A DNA stretch of 64,000 bases from RGIG3002 sp964449325 (GTDB lineage: Bacteria > Bacillota > Clostridia > Lachnospirales > Lachnospiraceae), in NCBI GenBank assembly GCA_964449325.1, contig CAYUYJ010000010.1, positions 1-64,000 on the forward strand. Direction: 5' to 3'. Below, piece after piece: positions 9,081 through 17,444 of this stretch. The notes under the pieces were generated by a model, which saw only the letters and a list, made by a program, of their open reading frames with translations, searched no databases and was not told the DNA's origin. Both the position numbers and the translations under genes were made by a program. Numbering within the stretch: the first letter of the stretch is position 1; every line of letters begins with the position of its first letter.

Positions 9081-9258
9081 ATATTTTTATCTCTTTTATT
9101 GACAAAGTTTTGCAAGTTGGTAACACCAAAATATCCTTTAATAAGACCACTGGAGAATACTCTGTAATTTTGATGAAGGAGTTAAGCAACATGTAAGTCA
9201 GGAAGATATCTGATAAAACTATCGGGAGAAGGAATTTTGAGGAGTCATTCCGTTTGAT
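9081..9258 (+). pseudogene. Possible decayed coding fragment
   Basis: On the + strand one frame reads protein-like sequence to a stop at 9193 (ending GNTKISFNKTTGEYSV ... MKELSNM). Two other frames continue protein-like sequence across the same end (DEGVKQHVSQEDI, then RRNFEESFR). There is no start codon or ribosome site upstream. This looks like the tail of a gene broken by frameshifts, next to the toxin-like ORF. The evidence is only composition and frame continuity, so confidence is low. Confidence 0.25.
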
Positions 9259-9260
9259 AA

Positions 9261-9905
9261 TCAATTGAGTACTGATGCATTATCATAGTCTTCTAAGAGA
9301 GATGGTTCTATTTCTTTAACCAGTTCTTTGGGAAGGCATTTTTTTGTAATGCTCATATTTTTAGATTTGTAAGTTAACTGTGTATATAAATCAGAGTTGA
9401 TAGTTTTTTTAAATATAGCATAGATTTTGCCGGGTGGTTTTGAAACGATTGAGCGGATATCTTCGCTTAGTACGCTGTTTGGTATGTAATAATCCTTGCT
9501 TTGAATAAGTCCAAGACAGGCGGTAGTTGTACCGGTAACTTTTTCCGTATATAGTTCAAGGTGAGGACCGGTATAATTCCCAATCATACGGGCTTTAGTA
9601 TCAATATTCATTATGGTATCAAGTATTTTAAGCTTAAGTTCGGTTGTGTGGTTATTTTTAAATGAAAAATCATTTTTGCCTAATCGGTTTTTCAAGGCAT
9701 AACGATAAAAGTCATTTGCAGTTAACCCATTTCTGGGGGATACGCCTGTAAAATGAAGGAAGTTGTGTGAATGAAATCTTACAGTAGTATAGTTTGAATG
9801 GTTATTCTTGTCACGATAGACAAATACAACTTGATTACCTTCTAAATATTGCTGATATTGTTTTGCGCATTTTGTGATGATATCTATAGATTGTTTCTTA
9901 GTCAT
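9261..9905 (-). CDS. Putative PBECR4-like nuclease toxin
   Basis: 214-aa soluble protein (221 aa if ATG 9926 is used). The pattern HNFLHFTGV..., a following FYRYALKNRL segment, an ELKLKILDTIMNI helix, IGNYTG, and a YYIPNSVLSEDIR stretch match my recollection of PBECR4, a BECR-fold family (Barnase/EndoU/colicin E5-D/RelE-like) that contains nuclease toxins. It is not ToxN-like by eye. ATG 9905 is preceded by AAGGA (12-nt gap), while ATG 9926 has no visible ribosome site. It lies directly downstream of a repeat-containing RNA and its terminator, the arrangement of type III toxin-antitoxin loci. No protein antitoxin gene is nearby. The family call is from memory and the catalytic residues are not assigned. 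Confidence 0.65.
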   Translation of the reverse strand: MTKKQSIDIITKCAKQYQQYLEGNQVVFVYRDKNNHSNYTTVRFHSHNFLHFTGVSPRNGLTANDFYRYALKNRLGKNDFSFKNNHTTELKLKILDTIMNIDTKARMIGNYTGPHLELYTEKVTGTTTACLGLIQSKDYYIPNSVLSEDIRSIVSKPPGKIYAIFKKTINSDLYTQLTYKSKNMSITKKCLPKELVKEIEPSLLEDYDNASVLN

Positions 9906-9943
9906 AATCTGATTATTTCCTTGCATCTATTGGTATTTTAGTA

Positions 9944-9990
9944 AATTTAAAAGGAAGGTTCTACTGCCATAGCAGATGACACCTTCCTTT
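9944..9990 (-). terminator. Intrinsic terminator between the repeat RNA and the toxin-like ORF
   Basis: On the minus strand, AAAGGAAGGT (9990-9981) pairs with ACCTTCCTTT (9959-9950), and an inner CTGC/GCAG hairpin sits in the loop. TTTTAAATTT follows. It ends about 20 nt before ATG 9926, so some read-through is needed for expression of the ORF from the repeat-RNA promoter. Confidence 0.7.
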
Positions 9991-10150
9991 AACGACTGAT
10001 TTTTCTGTTGTCCGCCAACTGATCGGCACCCAAAGTCCGATAAGCAATTCTGGTTTTTCCGTTGCCAGCCAACTGTCCGGCACCCGAAGTCCGGAAAGAA
10101 TTTCGGATTTTATGTGTCAGTCCACATGATAGGCATATAGCCCACCTACT
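9945..10150 (-). ncRNA. Candidate structured repeat RNA (type III antitoxin-like or leader)
   Basis: Predicted transcript of about 205 nt read on the minus strand. It starts 7 nt after a TTGCAT-17-TATACT promoter and ends at an intrinsic terminator. It holds three modules, each with two hairpins. Hairpin a stems: GTAGG/CCTAT (10149-10129), TCCGG/CCGGA (10095-10076), ATCGG/CCGAT (10041-10022). Hairpin b stems: ATGTG/CACAT (10127-10112), GTTG/CAAC (10073-10061), GTTG/CAAC (10019-10007). Stem bases change in pairs between modules while the loops keep GGG. The linkers CCGAA (10106-10102) and CCAGA (10053-10049) can pair with loop bases UUCGG (10088-10084) and UUUGG (10034-10030) of the next hairpin a. 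The RNA lies directly before the nuclease-like ORF. Function is inferred. Confidence 0.6.
9998..10150. repeat. 54-nt tandem repeat, two clear copies and one degenerate copy
   Basis: Copy 1 is 9998-10051 and copy 2 is 10052-10105. They share long identical blocks such as CCAACTG and CGGCACCC in register. A diverged third copy at about 10106-10150 keeps the second hairpin and the spacing. The period is 54 nt and there are no unique spacers, so this is not a CRISPR array. The repeats are the modules of the candidate RNA described above. Confidence 0.85.
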
Positions 10151-10156
10151 AATTAA

Positions 10157-10185
10157 AGTATACATAAAAGAACTAAATTATGCAA
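10157..10185 (-). promoter_or_regulatory. Promoter of the repeat RNA
   Basis: Read on the minus strand: TTGCAT (10185-10180), exactly 17 nt, TATACT (10162-10157). The predicted start at 10150 falls on the first base before the first hairpin stem, which supports both elements. Confidence 0.7.
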
Positions 10186-10348
10186 CGAGTTTATAAAGAT
10201 TTAATTTTATTTATTATTTTTTGTAGATGGTCAATTTGAAGCGGTAGCTTGATGGTGAATGTTTAAAACTTTTTGTTGAAGGATGAAGTGAAAATGTTAT
10301 TTCTGCTTTGAAAATTGGATTATTGTGGACATTTCATCGACAAAATGC

Positions 10349-10376
10349 TTGAATTTATTGTGAGATATAGTAAAAT
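10349..10376 (+). promoter_or_regulatory. Candidate promoter of the sortase/LRR operon
   Basis: TTGAAT at 10349-10354, a 16-nt spacer and TAAAAT at 10371-10376, 60 nt upstream of the sortase start. The rest of 10190-10430 is AT-rich with no further signal that I can see. Confidence 0.45.
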
Positions 10377-10435
10377 AGAAGATGTATGAGAAGAATTTTG
10401 GAGACTAACAGCTTGTAAAAGGAGAAGTTTTTACT

Positions 10436-11581
10436 ATGGCATCAGGCGGATGGAACGTTGCCGGAAGGCAGTTCAGGACAAGGTCGGATTATGAAGCTGC
10501 CTGCAGGGATGAAAGGAAAATTGATACATTAAAAACACGTTATAAATTGGATGATCCCAATCAAGTGTCTGCTTTGCATAAAGAACTTCAAAGCGGAAGA
10601 ATCCGGTTTGAAACAATGGTTGGGGATGATTTCATTTATGAGATAGAGCAGATGGCAAAAAATGCAGTGCCGGATGCAAAAAAGAAGAAACAGAAAAAAT
10701 CTGTGCAAAAGACAGAAAAAAAAGGGAGAAAGAAAGAAGGAAAGAATTTTGAGGAATATGACAAGAAGATGCAGGTGGAAATCCTTTGGCAGTTGCAGCA
10801 GAGGGAAAGACGCAGAAAATGGATTATTCTGGTTTGCAGCCTGTTAGCGATAACATCTTTTGGGTATTTCGGCGTGTATTGTTATTTTACGGACAGGACA
10901 GAAGCAACCTATGATGAATGGGCAGATGTAAAACAAAATTCGGGAAACAAGTACATCCATTCTGTACAGGCAGACAATACACAGACGGAAGAAGTTAAAC
11001 GGGAAATTTTGGAAGAATACATAGATTTACATAATAAGAATAAAAGTCTAATCGGATGGGTAGAAATTGCCGATACAAATATTAATTATCCTGTTATGCA
11101 GACTGTGAACAATGAATATTACTTGGACCACAATTTGGAGCAGGAGTATGATAAAAACGGTTCTATTTTTATGGACAAGGATTGTGATGCTTTAAAACCC
11201 AGTACGAACCTGATTATTTACGGACATCATATGAAATCCGGTGCAATGTTCGGGGGATTGGATAAATACAGCAAAAAATCTTATTATGAGGAACATCCAA
11301 CCATTCTGTTTGATACGATTTACGAAAAAGGAACCTATCAGATTATGTATGTGTTCCGTTCCAAAGTATATAATGAGAATGAAATTGTATTTAAGTATTA
11401 TCAGTTTTTTGATGCAAGTTCGCCGGAAGAGTTTGCTTCCAATATGGAGGAAATGAGTGCAATATCTCTGTATGATACAGGAGTAACAGCAAGCTATGGG
11501 GACAGGCTTCTTACCTTGTCAACCTGTGACAACAGTGAGAAGGACGGAAGGTTTGTTGTGGTGGCGAAGAAGGTAAATTAA
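10436..11581 (+). CDS. srtB: Class B sortase with long cytoplasmic N-terminal domain
   Basis: 381-aa membrane transpeptidase that should attach surface proteins to peptidoglycan. Residues 1-127 are cytoplasmic: a compact domain to about 75, then a very Lys-rich linker. TM is at about 128-151. The sortase domain follows, with catalytic His264/265 (IYGHHM), Cys364 in TLSTC and Arg372 in DGRFVVVA. The DxxINYPV and YYLDHN motifs are typical of class B. Its probable substrate, with a TPKTG anchor, is the next gene, 30 nt downstream. The cytoplasmic domain before the TM is unusual because most sortases begin near the membrane helix. AAGGAGAAG precedes ATG 10436. Confidence 0.9.
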   Translation: MASGGWNVAGRQFRTRSDYEAACRDERKIDTLKTRYKLDDPNQVSALHKELQSGRIRFETMVGDDFIYEIEQMAKNAVPDAKKKKQKKSVQKTEKKGRKKEGKNFEEYDKKMQVEILWQLQQRERRRKWIILVCSLLAITSFGYFGVYCYFTDRTEATYDEWADVKQNSGNKYIHSVQADNTQTEEVKREILEEYIDLHNKNKSLIGWVEIADTNINYPVMQTVNNEYYLDHNLEQEYDKNGSIFMDKDCDALKPSTNLIIYGHHMKSGAMFGGLDKYSKKSYYEEHPTILFDTIYEKGTYQIMYVFRSKVYNENEIVFKYYQFFDASSPEEFASNMEEMSAISLYDTGVTASYGDRLLTLSTCDNSEKDGRFVVVAKKVN

Positions 11582-11611
11582 AATTTACTATCTGAAAGAG
11601 GAGAGTTTACG

Positions 11612-14600
11612 ATGGCAAAGAAAACACCTAAGAAAAGAATGAATAGAAAGATGAAACGGGCGATACGGAAAAGTATCTCGGCAATGTTTATGGCGACGGC
11701 ATTGCTTGTTGCTGCGATTCCGGTAGACAGTGTGTCGGCAACCGGCGGAACAACACCGTCATCTGCACCGGACACTCTGGAAGAGGTGGAATATCCTGCT
11801 AGTCCGGTTGATGTGCCTAATCTGGGGATTCAGGTTGATGCGGGTACGGAACAGTTTGGGTATGAAATCGTGTCTTTGGATAATGGAGCATCTTATCGAA
11901 TGGATAAGATATATAAAATTGCAACAGCTACCAATGGTGAGAATGCTATTTCGGGATATAATTCTGATTATACTCCGCCAAACAGAAAGCTTACCATACC
12001 GGCTAATGTCGTGGCAAATTACGATCAGTTTGATGAAACAACAGTCGGAGTACAGGCATATATGTTGGATAAGAATCAACTTCAGTATGCGTATAATATT
12101 TATCATCCGGACAATGTATACAGTAAAGATGCGAACGGGGATGGAGTAATTGATCCTGTTACAGAGTCGAATTTTTATCATACAGATTTCAGTGAAATTG
12201 ACAATGTGACACAGTATGCTTTGGATGTGTATGCTTGTGATTTGGCGACAAATAATAGAACAATAGTGTCTGGTAACGGAACAGCAGGGTATAAGGCGCA
12301 AATTGTTATTGTAGGAAAAAATGCGGATAATACTAATGTTACAAAATATGTGCCATTTAATCCGACAACGCAGGAGTTTTGGGCAAGGACAGACAAGTCT
12401 TACAACATACTGTATATTGCAAACGGGGCATTCTCGTCGAATACCTTTGATAATTCAGGCGCAGCAACAGGCGGTAATGCTATTAATGTAGATACTTTAA
12501 TTCTGTCGGACAGTATTGTGGGAATCGGTAACAGTGCCTTTGAAAATGTATCCGCTTTAAGAAGTATTGAACTTGGAGATGGTATTAAAAATATCGGAAA
12601 CAGAGCTTTTAAAGGATGCGGAAGTTTATCAAGTGTAAAAATCAGTAATGTGGAAAAAATCGGAACGGAAGCGTTTGCAAATTGTACAACGTTGCCGTCT
12701 ATTGAGTTACCTACCTCCCTAAGTGAAATCGGAACGGGAGCATTTGTTGGATGTAATGCTTTATCCGGTGTGAATATGGGTGGGGTAACAGCACCAAACC
12801 AAATTGACGATTTTGCTTTTTATAATTGTCCATCGCTGAGCAACGTGGTATTTTCCACTATGACGCAGTCTATTGGAGAAGGTGCTTTTGCGGTTCCTTC
12901 TACTGTTAATATAGGAGGAAACTGGACAAGTATCGAGTTCCCGGCAAATGTCAACTATTTTGGGGATTCGGTGTTGGAAGGAAGAACAAATCTGAAAGAA
13001 TGTACGCTCCCGGCATCCTATGGCGGAACCGGACCGGAAACTTTGGGAGCAGCTTTCTTTAGACGATGTTCCAATCTGAGTTGGGTGAAAATCGGCGGAC
13101 CGTTTTTGAAATTTCCGAACAATGCTTTTGTCAGTGTTAAGTCGGATGATTTCTATATAGAAGGACCTGCAACCCGTGACGGCTCCACAGATTATAGGAA
13201 TTCTGATGTTTATGCAAGACCGAGAGAGTCGGCACGTACACATGAACCGGGACTTACCTATAAATTTACGGTAAACGGCGTTTCTTATTATGAAGTAGCC
13301 TATACCTATGAAGATGACTTCGGAACAGAAGTTACGGATTATTATTTGATTAATACCAAAACGCAGGCTTTGGAAGAATATACACCCGGAAATACTACCG
13401 GAGCCGTTAAAATTGTTATCAAAGGAAATTATAATGGAGTTTCCGTTAAATCCATTGCAAAAGGATGTTTTGATGGAGTAAAAGACAGGGCGGTAAGCCT
13501 TGAGGTACAGGATAACACGATTTCCGGTATTGATAAGGAAGCTTTTAAAGATTTTAAAAATTTAGAAAGTGTTTATCTTGGCAATTCTGTTACATCTGTT
13601 GGAGCAAGTGCATTTGAGGGCTGTGATAAGCTGACAGACGTATATTTTGCTATGGATAAAGTAACTATTGGAGATAAAGCATTCAGCAAAAATGTTACCG
13701 CAAGTCCGATAGGGCTTACATTCCATGGTAAAATCGAAAGTGGATTTGCTCCTTTTGACTGGGCAATGAAAGCAGAAAATGAATTGAGCGATGCGGGGCT
13801 TCGAGTACTTTATAAAGGTCTATCACCGGCAGACCAGGGAACGATTTATGACAGGGCAGCTTCGGAAGAAGGTACAACTGTCACACCGTTGATTTTCTAT
13901 CCGATTTATGAACATCTGGATGCGGATAATGAAGAATATCGTAAGGAAAAAGCTGAAAAATACGGTATGTCGAGTGTGGATGATTACAGTATTACAGGAA
14001 GATATGAAAAGGGAACGGCGGGAGAGGTACCGAATGGTACAGATCCGGCAAAGGTATTTGCAGATGCTGAAGATGTGGAATATGTTAATGCGGCATATAA
14101 TGTTGTAATTCCGTCAGGTATTACGTCTATTGATTCGCCTGCATTTTACAATGCACAGGCAAACAATACCAGTATTGCAACTTATGTAGGCGGCAGAATA
14201 ACAAACCCAAGTAATTCCAGAGAAGCGGTTATGTATGCAAGTATGAGTACTGCAGAAGGTGCGGTTCCCGGTCTGTTCAGTGGTTATTATGAAGATTATA
14301 CAAATGTGGATGAAGCAGCGCAGTGGGAGAAGAACCCCAATGGTAATGACCGTGTAGAATCCATTACGATGACTTCGGTAACCTCAATTCCTGATTATGC
14401 ATTTGACAGTTGTGAAAGATTGCAGAAAGTTGACTTGGGAGCAGCTTGTAAGGAAATCGGTGTTGCACCGTTCAGAGGCTGTACGGCATTAGAAGAAGTA
14501 ATTGGAAATGACACGATTGTCTGTGAGAATGATATTATCTATACAGCAAACGGAGATGGCACCTATACATTGGTAGAATGTCTGCCGTCCAGAGGAACCA

Positions 14601-16210
14601 GTGGAAATTTTGAGGTTTCTGTATCAAATGATCCGAAGCTTGCTCAGGTTTCTGAAATCAAAGAAAGTGCATTTATAGACTGTGATAAAGTTATCAGTGT
14701 GAATATGAAAGGGAATACAGTTCTTACCAGGGTTCCGAAGGAATGTTTTAAAGGGTGTACATCCTTAAAGAATGTAGTTCTTCCTTCCTCGGTAAACTAT
14801 ATTGAAGAAGATGCGTTTGTGGATTTGGAATCTATTCATGTTACTATTCCTGCAAGAGAAGTGTATATTCATCAGAATGCTTTTAAGCATGGTAACAGTA
14901 AACAGGATCCGTTAGCAACAGTGGTAATTAAGAGTTACGAGAATTCTTCTGCACAGCGTTATACACAGGATAATTATATTGGTTTTGAGGTATATAACGA
15001 GTATGAGCATACGGTTCGCTTTTTGAATTATGATTATGAAGAACTCTATAAAACAACAGTACAGGATGGACAGTCCGTTCGGCCGTTTTTAGATGCACAG
15101 ACAGAACCTAAACGAAGCGGATATAAGTTTGCCGGTTGGAAGTGCATTACTTCCGGAATTTCATTGGATCAGATTACAGATGATGCGATTTTCGTAGCTA
15201 CTTTTAGCGGTGGTTCAAGCGGAAGCGGTTCGGTCAGCGGTAATGGTTCCGGTAGCAATGGTAATACTGGTAATAATAATGGCAGTAGCAATAACAATAA
15301 TGGAAATAATAACAGTAGTGACAGTGACAGTTCCGAACTCTATACTTTAACAGTAATTAACGGAAGCGGAAGCGGAAGCTACGTGGAAGATGCAGATGTT
15401 ATTATCGCTGCTAACAATCCTGCAACCGGTAAAAAATTCAAAGAATGGGTGGTTGATACCAATAATGCAACACTGGCAAGTAACAGAGTAGCAGCAACGT
15501 CTTTCAAAATGCCAGGTGCTGATGTAAAAGTTACGGCAGTGTATGAGGATGATAAATCCTCAAGCAGTAATAAGAATAACAGCTCGGTAAGCGGTAACAG
15601 TTCCGGTTCTTCAAGCAATCGGAACAACAGTACGAACGGTACAAAAGTTATTATTACAAGACCGGGTATTTCCGATACGGATTTAGCAGCAGCTAAGGTG
15701 AATGGTTCCAAGGACAGTTATATTGTAAAGATTTCGGAAACGGCAGAAGCAACAGCTGCAGTGGAGGCCGCATTAATCAATAAATACGGAAGCCTTGACA
15801 ATATTCGTTATTGTGCAATGGATATCAGCTTGTATGATTCAACGGGGACAAATAAGATTACGGATACAACCGGTTATACGATTGACATTACGATACCGTT
15901 GCCTGATTCACTGCGAGAGTATGCAGGTAACAATAAGACGGCGGCAGTAGTGAATTCCCAGTTGGAAGCTTTATCACCGAAGTTTACCACGATTGACGGG
16001 GTGCCATGTGTTACGTTCCGTGCAACACACTTTTCACCGTATACGGTATATGTAGACACACAGAACCTGACGGCAGGAGGGCTGGATTCCACACCGAAGA
16101 CCGGTGACGGCATTCATCCGAAGTGGTTTTTATCTATGGGACTTGCCTGTCTTTCTGTGATACTGTTTATGAAAAAGGACAAAAAGTCACCGAAAGTTAA
16201 GGTTGCATAA
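11612..16210 (+). CDS. Sortase-anchored BspA-like leucine-rich repeat surface protein
   Basis: 1532-aa wall protein. A basic N-terminus and signal peptide end near residue 44 (VDSVSA). Several blocks of BspA/LRR_5 repeats follow (IGNSAFENVSALRSIELGDG, IGTEAFANCTTLPSIELP and similar), interrupted by non-repeat segments. After about 1130 there is an InlB-type repeat (RFLNYDYEELY...GYKFAGWKC), Asn/Gly/Ser-rich linkers, and a second repeat domain with VINGSGSGSY. The C-terminus has TPKTGD at about 1494, a hydrophobic segment and a KKDKKSPKVKV tail, a sortase signal of the non-LPXTG kind reported for some clostridial class B enzymes. GAGGAGAG precedes the ATG. Likely adhesin or host/mucin-binding protein, by family analogy only. 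Confidence 0.9.
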   Translation: MAKKTPKKRMNRKMKRAIRKSISAMFMATALLVAAIPVDSVSATGGTTPSSAPDTLEEVEYPASPVDVPNLGIQVDAGTEQFGYEIVSLDNGASYRMDKIYKIATATNGENAISGYNSDYTPPNRKLTIPANVVANYDQFDETTVGVQAYMLDKNQLQYAYNIYHPDNVYSKDANGDGVIDPVTESNFYHTDFSEIDNVTQYALDVYACDLATNNRTIVSGNGTAGYKAQIVIVGKNADNTNVTKYVPFNPTTQEFWARTDKSYNILYIANGAFSSNTFDNSGAATGGNAINVDTLILSDSIVGIGNSAFENVSALRSIELGDGIKNIGNRAFKGCGSLSSVKISNVEKIGTEAFANCTTLPSIELPTSLSEIGTGAFVGCNALSGVNMGGVTAPNQIDDFAFYNCPSLSNVVFSTMTQSIGEGAFAVPSTVNIGGNWTSIEFPANVNYFGDSVLEGRTNLKECTLPASYGGTGPETLGAAFFRRCSNLSWVKIGGPFLKFPNNAFVSVKSDDFYIEGPATRDGSTDYRNSDVYARPRESARTHEPGLTYKFTVNGVSYYEVAYTYEDDFGTEVTDYYLINTKTQALEEYTPGNTTGAVKIVIKGNYNGVSVKSIAKGCFDGVKDRAVSLEVQDNTISGIDKEAFKDFKNLESVYLGNSVTSVGASAFEGCDKLTDVYFAMDKVTIGDKAFSKNVTASPIGLTFHGKIESGFAPFDWAMKAENELSDAGLRVLYKGLSPADQGTIYDRAASEEGTTVTPLIFYPIYEHLDADNEEYRKEKAEKYGMSSVDDYSITGRYEKGTAGEVPNGTDPAKVFADAEDVEYVNAAYNVVIPSGITSIDSPAFYNAQANNTSIATYVGGRITNPSNSREAVMYASMSTAEGAVPGLFSGYYEDYTNVDEAAQWEKNPNGNDRVESITMTSVTSIPDYAFDSCERLQKVDLGAACKEIGVAPFRGCTALEEVIGNDTIVCENDIIYTANGDGTYTLVECLPSRGTSGNFEVSVSNDPKLAQVSEIKESAFIDCDKVISVNMKGNTVLTRVPKECFKGCTSLKNVVLPSSVNYIEEDAFVDLESIHVTIPAREVYIHQNAFKHGNSKQDPLATVVIKSYENSSAQRYTQDNYIGFEVYNEYEHTVRFLNYDYEELYKTTVQDGQSVRPFLDAQTEPKRSGYKFAGWKCITSGISLDQITDDAIFVATFSGGSSGSGSVSGNGSGSNGNTGNNNGSSNNNNGNNNSSDSDSSELYTLTVINGSGSGSYVEDADVIIAANNPATGKKFKEWVVDTNNATLASNRVAATSFKMPGADVKVTAVYEDDKSSSSNKNNSSVSGNSSGSSSNRNNSTNGTKVIITRPGISDTDLAAAKVNGSKDSYIVKISETAEATAAVEAALINKYGSLDNIRYCAMDISLYDSTGTNKITDTTGYTIDITIPLPDSLREYAGNNKTAAVVNSQLEALSPKFTTIDGVPCVTFRATHFSPYTVYVDTQNLTAGGLDSTPKTGDGIHPKWFLSMGLACLSVILFMKKDKKSPKVKVA

Positions 16211-16224
16211 GCTGAGGTCGAAGT

Positions 16225-17358
16225 ATGAAGAAAAAAATGAAAAAAACGGCAGGTGCATTATTGCTGATGTTTTTTATGACAGTGGTAGTAATCCTGTATC
16301 TGCCGGTAACGGTTGTAAAAGCAGAAGATACGGCTACAGCTGATTTTCAGATAAATGAAGGTGTTCTTGTAAAATATCAGGGAACTGCAAGTACGGTAAC
16401 CGTTCCGGCTGAAGTGGAGGAAATCGGGGAAGCGGCATTTGCAGGTAATACCATGTTGGTAAGTGTCAAGATTCCTTCGACAGTAAAAAAGATTTCTTAT
16501 GAAGCTTTTTCCGAGTGTACGTCTTTAGAACGGATGTTTATTCCGAGTGGTGTAGAAGAACTTGGAAACGGTGTGTTTGCCGGGTGTATCAATTTGAAAA
16601 ATGTCAGCTTCGGTAAGGATTTGAAAACGGTAGGAAACGGCGTTTTTGCAGGATGCCGGAAATTGGAAAAAGTCAATATTGCATCAAAAAATCCTTATTT
16701 ATCTTATTCGTCAGGGGTTCTTTATGACAAGAACAAGACGGTTGTTATTGAAATGATGCCGGGAAGAAAGAAGAGTTCTTACAGTTTTCCCTCTACAGTA
16801 ACGGATATCAGACCGTATGCTTTTTGGGGAGCTCAAAATCTGGAAAAGGTATTATTAAGTCAGAAGCTGCATGAAATTCCTGCCTATGCTTTCAGTAATT
16901 GTAACGCATTGACAGGCGTTGAGATTCCTTACTCTGTGTACCGTATTGAAACAAAAGCCTTTGAAAATTGTGTGAGTCTGGAAGAAGCAATTATACATCC
17001 GTCTGTCAGTTATATAGATGACACTGCGTTTGACGGATGTACAAAGATGAAGATTACGGCAGAAGAAGGAAGTATCGCCTATGAATTTGCATTGAACCAT
17101 CCGATTTCAGAAGAAACAGAAGAACTTGAAGCAGAAAATACGGACAATGTGAACGGTACAGAACAGTCTGCTGTGCCGGAAAATCTATCCGGTGAGAATA
17201 ATTCTTCTGCGGAAACACAGAATAACAATAATGCTTCGGGAAGCGGATATGTAGATCCGCTGGAAGCAACGGAGGACGGTACAGTTCGCGGAAAAACAAG
17301 AGTGGTAGGAAATGATGCTTTTGTTATTGTGGATGGTACAGGGCTGACTGTTCATTAA
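16225..17358 (+). CDS. Secreted BspA-like leucine-rich repeat protein without wall anchor
   Basis: 377 aa. Signal peptide at about 1-31 (LLLMFFMTVVVILYLPVTVV then KAED), then BspA-type LRR units (IGEAAFAGNTMLVSVKIPST, LGNGVFAGCINLKNVSFG, VGNGVFAGCRKLEKVNIA and more) to about 290. A Glu/Asn/Ser-rich tail and a short C-terminal domain follow. There is no TPKTG-like signal and no C-terminal membrane segment, so it is either released or held by a partner. It lies 14 nt after the anchored LRR gene in the same operon and may associate with it. The transcript ends at the hairpin at 17404-17444. Confidence 0.85.
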   Translation: MKKKMKKTAGALLLMFFMTVVVILYLPVTVVKAEDTATADFQINEGVLVKYQGTASTVTVPAEVEEIGEAAFAGNTMLVSVKIPSTVKKISYEAFSECTSLERMFIPSGVEELGNGVFAGCINLKNVSFGKDLKTVGNGVFAGCRKLEKVNIASKNPYLSYSSGVLYDKNKTVVIEMMPGRKKSSYSFPSTVTDIRPYAFWGAQNLEKVLLSQKLHEIPAYAFSNCNALTGVEIPYSVYRIETKAFENCVSLEEAIIHPSVSYIDDTAFDGCTKMKITAEEGSIAYEFALNHPISEETEELEAENTDNVNGTEQSAVPENLSGENNSSAETQNNNNASGSGYVDPLEATEDGTVRGKTRVVGNDAFVIVDGTGLTVH

Positions 17359-17403
17359 GAATTAAATAAAAATGATATAAAAGATTGAGATTCGCAATAA
17401 AAT

Positions 17404-17444
17404 TCTCCCGGCATAAAATAATAAAAAAGCCGGGGGATTTTTTT
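17404..17444 (+). terminator. Intrinsic terminator of the sortase/LRR operon
   Basis: A 9-bp stem (TCTCCCGGC at 17404-17412 with GCCGGGGGA at 17429-17437, one G-T pair) and a run of seven T. The T run ends immediately before the GTG start of the subtilase, and the 3' arm holds the only G-rich candidate ribosome site for that gene. Confidence 0.88.

Noticed and set aside
9040..9264. 74-aa minus-strand ORF
   Set aside because: It has no ribosome site and overlaps the end of the toxin-like gene; the composition is not protein-like compared with the + strand fragments.
9980..10120. Small protein encoded by the 54-nt repeats on the minus strand
   Set aside because: 54 is a multiple of three, so one frame stays open and looks repetitive, but there is no start codon or ribosome site, and paired stem changes explain the pattern better.
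9998..10150. CRISPR array
   Set aside because: The copies are directly adjacent, with no unique spacers, and there are no cas genes. The units carry paired stem changes, which fits a structured RNA.
8700..10430. Integrated mobile element
   Set aside because: No integrase, transposase, terminal inverted repeats or attachment-site duplication can be seen; only the gene content looks accessory.
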